A stretch of 64,000 nucleotides of DNA, taken from positions 14,383,001 to 14,447,000 of the forward strand of contig NC_037094.1 in the NCBI RefSeq assembly GCF_002994745.2. The letters are read 5' to 3'. Of the stretch, positions 55,633-64,000 are shown one piece after another (the stretch's first letter is position 1; each line of letters begins with the position of its first letter). The notes below the pieces were generated by a model. It had not been told where the DNA came from. It was given only the letters and a program-made list of their open reading frames with translations, and made no database searches. The DNA comes from Rosa chinensis. Taxonomy: Eukaryota > Streptophyta > Magnoliopsida > Rosales > Rosaceae. A program made the translations under genes and the position numbers.

Positions 55633-55778
55633 CTTTTATTTTGGTTGGGAGGTTTTCTACTTCGTCTCGCTCTCTTTTTATTTATCTTTTCTTTTTAAAT
55701 AATTTATAAGGGATAAGAAGACTCTTAAGTTGGGAGAATAACACAAATCTTACCTCAAATGAAGAGTACAAAACATTA

Positions 55779-56212
55779 GGTCTCGTTTGGTTTGAGGAAA
55801 AGAAATTGGTTCCCTGGCCTTTCCCTTGTTTGGTTTGATTTAGTTTCCCAAACGTTTCGGAATGTCAGGAAAGTAATCTGAAAATGTATTTTACTTTCCT
55901 TTCTAATGTTTGGTTTGTGCATGAATAGCAAAGTAAGCAACATCAAATTTTCAATAGTATCCTTAATATAAAAACATAAACACTTCAAGATTCAAAATTT
56001 TCTTAAATAAATTAGTAATAATAATCTTTAAAATAGGTAATTAATGTGCAATTAATGAAGAGAAAGTGAATCCCATGAGGTGTAGGATAATCCACTTTCC
56101 CTCCTATTTTCCCTTTATGTAGGAAAGTTGTTCCTTTCCTTAGACGTGCCAAACATAGAAAATGATTAAGTTTCCATTCTCAATCTTTCCATTCAGCGAA
56201 CCAAATGAAGTC
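55779..56212. mobile_element. Tourist-like MITE
   Basis: The left end GGTCTCGTTTGGTTTG and the reverse complement of the right end, GACTTCATTTGGTTCG, with TTA on both sides (55776-55778, 56213-56215). 434 bp, AT-rich, no ORF. The TTA duplication and TTTGGTT ends fit PIF/Harbinger MITEs. Confidence 0.8.
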
Positions 56213-57544
56213 TTATATTAAAGAACTTGTCTCTAAGTCCATCGAAATTAATAGGAAGACCTAATGGTCTCTCATACACATAGAATTTGTGAAGGTTGGA
56301 ATTAAATCCCATCAAACAAAATTTGACTAGAAAATGCAAAAATTGGTTAAGGTATGGGCAATTTGATATCCTTCTTTTAAAAATGTGAGGATCAGAATTG
56401 CATTTGAGAATTCCAAAATGAATATCTTTATTGCAATCCTCTATAAACTACCAAAGCACCAGATGAAGAGAGAAAACAAAAGAGGAGTACTCTTCAAGCT
56501 TAATGCATGAAAGAAGGTGGGAAATTAATGCTAATGCCATAGGACATAATCTGGAGTGTTCGTGAACGTAACAAATATCTCCTTGCCGACTAGAGCCTCA
56601 ACATAATTTGAAGTAAGAACATTAAACACAATCATATGTCCCCCCAATGCACTGGGGTATGCATTTTTCCCTTTTCAGATTAGGGAAGGGGTGAGAACTA
56701 GGATCTAATCTTTGAGCATTGTTGTCTGCCTAATGTGTTTTTGGGGTTTTATTTGCTTTCTTCAAGTTGTAGTATTGTTTACATTGCTGATTTGGGTTGG
56801 GCTTTATGAAGTGAACTGGCATATGAATTTGATTTGGAAAGCCCAAATTTTGCCCTCTCGGACAATCACATTCAAGTATTCAATTCAACCTAACAGCTGG
56901 GGTAGATGCTTGTTGTAAGATCGACCAGTCTTGTTGTCAAGTACTTCACCGACTCTAGCTATAGCCTAACCTCTGAGGTGCGACTTGGGGAGTCACCTAA
57001 AAGCCCCATAACTTAACAAGGAGGAAGCTAATAATTCACATTCACGACGAAACAGAGGTTGGGCCAAGATTTATGTCAAACCCAATAACCCATGCTAAGC
57101 TTAATCGAGGAATGACAATAGCTTGGTGGTGTTTCAAGTTCTTATTAAATAACTGATTAGCCATAGTTTGGTTTTGATAGATGCATGCTTTTGGTCTTTG
57201 ACTTGGTGTTCCCATATAGATATTGCAGTGAATCACAGATTGGATTACTCTTGTATCTCTTTTATGATCTTTTAGTGATTCTTTGATAGTGTATTTTATT
57301 AAAGCGGTTAGGAGTACCAGAAAGATAGGGAGGGGAAGGTAGATTCAAGAATCTTAGCATTAAGAAGTCTTCATCCTTCTTTTTACAATCTCCTATTGTT
57401 ACTATTGTACCTTCTATCTCATTATGCATTATCACTCCTCTAATCTTTATCGATGAGTTGACAAACTTCGGTTCTGGTTTTGCATATAATGGAACTGTGC
57501 TCCTTCACTCGTGCTTTCATGTTGTGTATTTCATTCTTTGTGGC

Positions 57545-57705
57545 TTCATTTGGATCTTGAGATTTTGGCTTGGTCTTCCTCCCTTGTTTTTTTTTTCCCT
57601 TCTTATTTACATATTCTTTGTGGCTTCATTTGGATCTAGAGATTTTGGCTTGGTCTTCCTCCCTTGTTTTTTTTTCCCTTCTTATTTACATATTCTTTGT
57701 GTTAG
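57545..57705. repeat. 80-bp tandem duplication
   Basis: GGCTTCATTTGGATCTTGAG and GGCTTCATTTGGATCTAGAG start two copies that both run through GATTTTGGCTTGGTCTTCC to ATTTACATATTCTTTGTG. Confidence 0.85.
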
Positions 57706-58254
57706 GGAGGCTCTCAGCCAAAAGAAAAACAAAGATAAATATTCATCATTTAAGATCAAGCATAATAGACCAGGTATGTAAGATTCAAGTTCTAAGTCGA
57801 GCATAATGAACTAATTGTTTGCTGTACATTGGATACCAAAATCTTCCAACAGATACTGCAATATTATGCTTCATTCATATGGATCTGACCCCCAATGAGA
57901 AAAACTAAAAGTATGATCCTCATTTACAGGCAAAACTCTATTATTGTAAAGTACCCTATAAAAATATTTGCATTCCATGTGGTCCTCTGCATCATAATCC
58001 TCAACATTCTAGAAGGATTCTCTGAGCCCACTTCACAAAAGATGAACAAGGAAGAGTTTCCTCATACAGACAGAGCCATCTCACTCCCACCTCACCTCAA
58101 TCCATAAGTTCAGAGAACCTTCCTCAGTTTCTCTCCTTTTCCAAACTGTCTTCTTCTCCCCACCAATGGGTGTCTACCACTCACCCCATTCAAACCTTTT
58201 ACCAACTTTGGGTCAACTTCTCCATTGTAGCTGTACCACACTCTAAGCTAGCAC

Positions 58255-58355
58255 CTTCCCCTACGATGACAGTTTAGGCCACTTGCTACTCCTCACCTAT
58301 GCCTTCCCCTACAATGACAGTTTAGGCCACTTGCTACACCTCACCTATGATCCCA
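58255..58355. repeat. 48-bp tandem duplication
   Basis: TTCCCCTACGATGACAGTTT and TTCCCCTACAATGACAGTTT start two copies ending CTCACCTATG. Confidence 0.85.
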
Positions 58356-58679
58356 TCTTAGGCCACTAGTGCAGTGCACTGAGTGCAGGGCTAATATTGC
58401 ATCATTGAGATTCCTAATCATCAATCTCACTACAACCAGAACATTTCTTCTGGTTGTGCTTGCTTGCTTTGATATATATATATAGCGCTAAATACTAAAT
58501 ATATGTATACATCATTTTGTTTTGTTTTTTTTTTTCTTTTTTTCTACCCAAGACTGTACAAAATTCCTTTTCGCTTTATTGAACTAAGATTATTGCAAAA
58601 TTTCTCTCTGCAAGTAATGGAGTTGAATGGAGAAGCTGAGGCATAAGCGCTGTACTTATATGTGCATGCCAAGAATCTT

Positions 58680-61600
58680 TCAAAAGTGCTCCTTGTGGAA
58701 TTCAAATTTGGTTAGACCTTTTTGATTGAACTCATAGCAAAGCTTGCTGAGTTCTTTGGCCAAAACTGGTGCTCCACAATAGAATACCCCTGAATGTTTC
58801 AACATAACCGAATTAAGAAATTTGGAGAAACCAAACTCTGTAAATATTTAAGGTGCTTGAGGAGATTGACTCACCTATCCTTGCACCATAGTGCTTGGAG
58901 GAAAATTTTGAGAAAACTTTCTTCCAGTTAGGCCTTGCAAAATGAGTGCGAACCTGATCACACGAATTGGATATAAGCAATTTCATATCAGAACTTTCTG
59001 GAATGCAATTAACAATGTTGGATTTAGAGAACGACAGAGGCCAAATATCATACCCTAGTGCCAGATACAATGTCAACCCCATTCTTAGCATGGTTGAGAG
59101 CTTGGACCATGGTGATGAGTGTTGATCGAGCATCGCCTTCCTCATACACACTAGTCAAATAGTTGTGCATCTCAATGACACCCTAAATCGAATCAAAAGG
59201 CATGAAAAAGGTTAACAACAAAATAAACGCATGGTCAGCTACTGTCAAATTTAATGCCATGGAACATTTGCAAGTACCCTTTGATCAAGATCTGCAACTT
59301 CATTCATCACTCCTTTGAACCAATCAAATGAGCCTTGCTCCCTAGTTACCCAATAGAAGTAGGCATTGGTGGTCTTCAGTGGCTTTTTTCTTTTCAGATA
59401 AACCTTGTTGGGAGAATCTGTACTTCCTGAACTTAGGTCTGAATTTCTACTGAAATCTGAGGGAGAATCCTGAAGAGAAGAAAACCAGAATAGTGAGTTT
59501 GAAATGCCAGACACTACTCATTAAAATAAGTGGACTGACTTGGTGACTAATCAAAGTAGAATTAAAAAGCATAACATGATACTTTCATGAATAAGCTATA
59601 CTTACTGCCTGTTCCTCCATTTTGACAATATTGTTGAGCAAATCTTTCAATATACTAATGAAAGGTGTCGCCCCAATCCCAAGACCAACAAGTAGCAGGA
59701 CATCATATTTCCGGTAGTCTTGTGCCGGGGCACCATAAGGTCCATCTATTAAAAGCTTGGGCAAACTGTTGTTCAAAGAACTTACGTTTAGATGTAACAC
59801 AAACTTTTGACCAAAAACAGGGAAGATATCTGTGACAATGCTAGAAGATATAGTTAACCTATATGCACCTTTTCTTGGTGGTTTCATCAGCCCTTAGCAG
59901 GCCACTCTTCCCAGCTAAGGGAGGCTCACAGGCTTCTGAGAAAACCCTCTTAAGCTCTTGTGTCCAGTCACCAAGCTGACGGATGTGAACGCTAAGGTAG
60001 TCATCACCGGGAGCAGATGTAATTGAAAACGGATGCCTGACATACATAAAAATAGCATCTTAATATTCTCATAAGAAAATCAGGCAGTACTGATATAGAG
60101 AAAGGGAAGATAATTTTTGGTGACTTACCACTCAAAAGGGGAAACAGCCGGGCACTGAACAAACATGTACTGTCCACTTTTGTATTTAAACTGGGGTGGC
60201 TTAGACATTTGCAATGTGAGAACATTTCCCGGATAAATAGCAACCTATTTAGAATTATAAAGAGAAGAGGTTAAACATGAAAACAGTCGGGCAAGAGAAA
60301 GGACCTAAAGTTTTAGCACAATGTTTGCTCACCTTCAGAAGACGGACAGTATAAAAGCCAGACCGGAAGACTCTCAGTATTCTTTCACCAGCATATAGTA
60401 TAACTGGAACGGAAAGATACATCCAAGTCTGAAAACATGAAGATGGCAATCTTAGGCAATTTATACATAATCAAAGACCTTGTTATGTTCACAATCAACG
60501 CAAAGAGATTTCAAATTATACCGTCTTAAGGTACCATTTGTGCACAAGATAGAGGAAGACTCCGTGGATAACGAGCAAGGCATAGACGATGACAAATAAG
60601 TGATGTGAATACCAAAATGCATTGTAACCAGTGAGCCTATTGAAGGGCTTGGGCAGCTTAATGAGGCTCCGCCTGAACCATTTTGTTGCGAGTGTGAAAG
60701 CAATTACCATGCATACCACCATTATAATTCCAGTCACTCCTTCGGCCCCTTTAACTAAATCTACGTATGTGGGTTTATGCGTTCCAAAGTCGTCATGCAA
60801 ATACTCCTCATAGACTAATTCAGACACCTTTATAAGCCTCGGAAAATCACACGCAAGATGGTTCCCAGCATGGAGAATAACACCGATTACAATGGCTGCA
60901 GCAATGCTCTGCAAAAAATAGGAAATGAAAATCATCAGTAGGGGTTACTAAGGTATAGGCATATATTGGCTGTAACAAAATCAAACTCAGGACCTCTACA
61001 ATCAACTCTGTCATTCAAGCAGTTAAACCGTCTGCTCTTGGATATGTCCTGGTACTTGAAGATCCTAAGGTAAACCTTGAGACACAGAGATATATCTATG
61101 TCACCATGTGTTTCAATATGTGTCATCAAAAACCATTACAGCAGGCATACCAGTGAAGCACAATGCACTGATCGATGATCAAAATCTTGAGTACTTAAGA
61201 GCACAGACGAAGTCATCCCAAATTACATTCTTGAAACTTATGGAACGAAAAAAAATCCAATACTCGTGGGTCGTGGCTATGCGTATCTAGAGTTTCCTCC
61301 ACCCTCACTCTAGTTATGAAGAAAATGCTGAAATTGTTGTAATGACCACCCATAGTTTTGGGACAAAATTAGCCAAAGTTCTCTAATTACGGTGACTGAT
61401 GCATCGAATTGTTAGATTCACTGTTCAAATTTGATGGACAATAGTCGATAACAGCTGGTTAATGATGTGATGATGGCCCTTTAGTTTAGAAAGTAGAAGC
61501 TAAGAAGTGACCAAAGTATGACATGGTTATTATTTTCCTTTTTGGTCGGTGAAGTATATAAACCAAGTAAAGGTAGCGTACGTACAACTCAATCTGGTCT

Positions 61601-63493
61601 GGTTTCCACCATCTTTTTTTCTTTTAGCCTCAAAAACACAGGTATAGACTAATTATTCGTCAACTTTCGCTGCGTAGAGGAAGAAACCGTATTTTCATCA
61701 TTATGGCTAAGGTCAAATTGACCTTAACCATAAAGTCACCCCTAATAAATTGGGTCCCAACACAACAAACTAAGTTGTAACGTATAAAACAAGCAAAGAA
61801 TGGGGTTGGTGAGAGTGTTACCTTGTGGAAGTTGATATTGTCATCGAAAGGCACAACGAACCCGAGCCTGGTGTTCCTGAGCCAAGTAATGGTGTTTCTA
61901 CACACCGGTAACAGCACCAGAGCCATGTTGAACTTCAACGTCTCTGCCGCACCCTTGGCGGTGAGAAGACAGTACCCCATTATATGAAAGGATTTTTTCT
62001 GCTTGTACTGAAAGAACTTCCACGTAAAAAGTCCGATCATAATGCACACCCAGAGTGCCAAAACCCAGAGTCTCTTCCAGTTTTCTTGCAAGTAGTAGAG
62101 GCACTTGCTGCTGATTCTGCGTATCGGGCTTCGCCTTCGGAGGCCTTGGAGGTTCTGGCTTAAGGCTTGGCTCGTGTAGCTCAGTGCTTGGCTGTAGTTT
62201 AGGTACGTGTCCTTTTGGAGCAAAAGGGTCTCCAATTGCCATAGCTACATCATCATCACCGTCATGGTATCAAACCCCCCACATGAGCAATAAAATCATA
62301 TCAGAGATTTGAATGGAGCCATGCAGATTAAAGATATCAGAGATCTGCGTGATGTCAACTCATAAATCATCGCAGATGTCACATGCGTGGATACGTGTTT
62401 GAGTGAGAATTAGGCATAAAGAAATTAGCAGAAGTCCACATGGGAACAGAACTATATGTGGATGTCAACAAAAACCCATGGTTGAAAACTTGAAACAAAA
62501 CTTTGGGGGACAAAATAATGTTGCATTTAGTGTATAGTTTAACCGAAATTTCAAATATATTTACTTTTATAATAACTGAAGTTACTCTATAAGTATACAC
62601 TTGTAATTTTTATGATCGATTTCCGGTGTCTTGTGCACATAGAAAATTATGTAGAATGATACTTACATCAGATACACCTAATAAAACTTTATTGAAATAA
62701 GTATGAGGAGAAAGGAAATGTAGTGCCGGTGGTGTAGTAGGTAAGGATGATTATCAATCTTGTGATGGATTCACGACGGTATCCTTACCATTATATATAA
62801 TGCAAGATACAACACCTTAGATCATAAGGATTGAACATATCCACTAAGCTTTTTCTTTCATTTAAACTACTTGCAAGAAAAGGCAAAAATAATTGTGATT
62901 GAAACAGTCGTAAACTATTTAGAATTAGAAAGGAAGTGAATGACACATCCAAAGCTTAAGAAAATGTTTCACTAGCGTTGCCTTTAGAATTGGACCACCA
63001 TGAAAGCTATGTAACTCGTCATAGTAATGTGAAACTGTATACTAGCTGGTTATGAAAAAGTCTAACTGGTCTTGCCTTATTTGAACTTTAAAAACTCAAT
63101 TATAAATGTAGTAATATTCAAATACCAAAAAATGTAATTCCCAATAGTTCATATACTATTTGATGGTTATACTTTTTTCTTTTTTCTTTTTCCTGAAAGG
63201 ATTGTTATACCCTTCTCTCTCTCTTTTTCGATTACACGGTTATACCCTTCTTTAAATTAGATAGTTTCTGACCTTTGGCTTTTATATACATACTCAAATT
63301 TTGTGTAAGTAACTAGAACGAATATAAATTAATGGTATTTTCATGGGCAAAAAAGAAATTAAAAACGCAGTTGACCAACCTCAATATAGCCAAGTCTTTC
63401 AGGATCCAACTCTTCCATGATCAGGGCTGCATATTCCTCTGCTTGTTCCTTCAATCTTGATAACTTGTTGGCACAAGCACTCAGCATGATGAT
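58680..63493 (-). CDS. RBOHE-like NADPH oxidase, 3' eleven exons (5' partial)
   Basis: Exons on the minus strand: 63493-63380, 62244-61822, 60908-60522, 60428-60333, 60244-60129, 60036-59869, 59765-59606, 59469-59278, 59182-59054, 58953-58875, 58789-58680. All introns are GT-AG and phases match, giving 657 residues plus stop; about 280 N-terminal residues lie past 64000. In order: EF-hand-side helix ([13 protein letters not shown]), ferric-reductase membrane helices ([38 protein letters not shown] with haem-type His), FAD site [18 protein letters not shown] sites [39 protein letters not shown] and FYCGAPVL, end FHKEHF. It moves electrons from cytosolic NADPH to outside O2, making superoxide at the plasma membrane, under Ca2+ control. 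The RBOHE assignment rests on remembered wording ([19 protein letters not shown]). Confidence 0.95.
60909..61821 (-). other. RBOH intron (0.9 kb)
   Basis: Intron between the exon ending NINFHK and the exon starting [11 protein letters not shown] donor at 61820-61821 and AG acceptor at 60909-60910 (minus strand). Nothing coding inside. Confidence 0.85.
62245..63379 (-). other. RBOH intron (1.1 kb)
   Basis: Phase-0 intron between LGYIE and LWQLE. A block at 62722-62800 (GGTGGTGTAGTAGGTAAGG) is weakly tRNA-SINE-like; not called. Confidence 0.8.
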
Positions 63494-64000
63494 CTAATTA
63501 GCCATTCAAATTAAACAAACGCAAATAATTAAAAATCGTATTAGGTAATATTAAAATTCACTCTAAGCAACAAGAAAAAAAAATTAAAAAAATATCATAT
63601 TAGGTGAAATGACAAATTTTTCCAACAAACACCAACTTCGTACCATTATTTTCCAAACAAAGACCCCAATTATTTTCTATATTTTTTGCCAAACAAACGG
63701 AGACCAGAATATCAAGCATGCATCATCGGATAACGGATTTGACTAAAAAGCCCTCACCAACCCCACTGAAAGCGATAAATCATTCCTCCAAAAAATTTGA
63801 CAAAAAATTAAGAAAATTAGAAATGACATCTGTCCGAATTGGCAAAAGGAAGAGACCGGCCTGCTGCACTTACCCAACTAATTATAGAAAATCAAAGATG
63901 CTTAAGAACATGGAAAACATCCTAAACCAAGAAATCTCAAACCCAAATTATAATTTGTTTATTGCAGCGTGGTAGTTAGTTTTGGAATTTCACGTATTTA
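63494..64000 (-). other. RBOH intron, runs out of window
   Basis: No EF-hand exon was found on the minus strand up to 64000, so the upstream exon lies beyond the edge. The 85-codon plus-strand frame at 63718 is not considered a gene. Confidence 0.6.

Larger units (their letters stand above)
56216..58679. other. Intergenic between MITEs and RBOH 3' end
   Basis: No credible gene. It holds an 80-bp tandem duplication (57545-57705) and a 48-bp one (58255-58355). 58500-58679 is the probable RBOH 3' UTR side. Confidence 0.5.

Noticed and set aside
62722..62830. tRNA-like or SINE-like words in an RBOH intron
   Set aside because: No proper A and B boxes or A-tail could be placed.
63718..63975. 85-codon basic ORF at window end
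   Set aside because: It is antisense in an RBOH intron with no family resemblance.

Overview
This window looks like AT-rich nuclear DNA of a flowering plant, most likely a eudicot. The evidence is single-exon LEA_2 (NDR1/HIN1-like) genes, a multi-exon plant RBOH NADPH oxidase with GT-AG introns, plant Ty3/gypsy and Ty1/copia lineages, and many MITEs. A rosid or Rosaceae source is plausible, but the sequence alone does not prove it.

Layout. 1-3483: 3' end and 3' LTR of an Athila-like gypsy element (+). 3930-4383: broken plus-strand ORF, followed by a decayed Tat-type gypsy element on the minus strand (about 4690-11054, with its 5' LTR at 10552-11054). That element sits in the RT region of a decayed minus-strand copia element, whose 5' LTR (15491-15667) ends about 340 bp before the first LEA gene. 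16.0-51.6 kb: tandem LEA_2 cluster. Six intact genes are all on the minus strand (17927-18565, 25014-25652, 29853-30488, 36349-36984, 38570-39205, 45489-46049), and a seventh, more divergent one lies at 51070-51618. Three plus-strand copies are each damaged differently: a nonsense codon at 16004-16627, a solo LTR at 31872-33307, and a composite transposon split at 39919-44526. A short plus-strand relic lies at about 37938-38055. 52.2-58.6 kb: mostly MITEs, foldbacks and retroposon debris. 58680-63493: eleven 3' exons of an RBOHE-like NADPH oxidase (-), whose 5' exons lie beyond the window.

Biology. The LEA_2 proteins share a short charged cytosolic tail, one membrane helix and a C-terminal LEA_2 domain. 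They resemble membrane-anchored proteins linked to stress and immunity. Their promoters share a TATA box about 100-170 bp before the ATG and an upstream block with TCTAGAAG, a W-box-like TTGACT and often a CGCG core. This suggests one stress-responsive regulatory module that was copied with the genes. The RBOH is a plasma-membrane superoxide producer. Its closeness to the cluster need not be functional.

Most notable points: (1) a solo LTR with a perfect 5-bp target duplication inside a LEA gene, placed so that a GTGAGT donor in the old exon and an AACAG acceptor at the LTR edge could remove it in frame, which would make it a new intron; (2) independent lesions in every plus-strand LEA copy; (3) a transposon-in-transposon double foldback at 47575-49464; (4) a nearly perfect 51-bp-arm hairpin upstream of the last LEA gene; (5) an antisense ORF downstream of pol in the Tat element; (6) a PIF-like element carrying a coding-open minisatellite.
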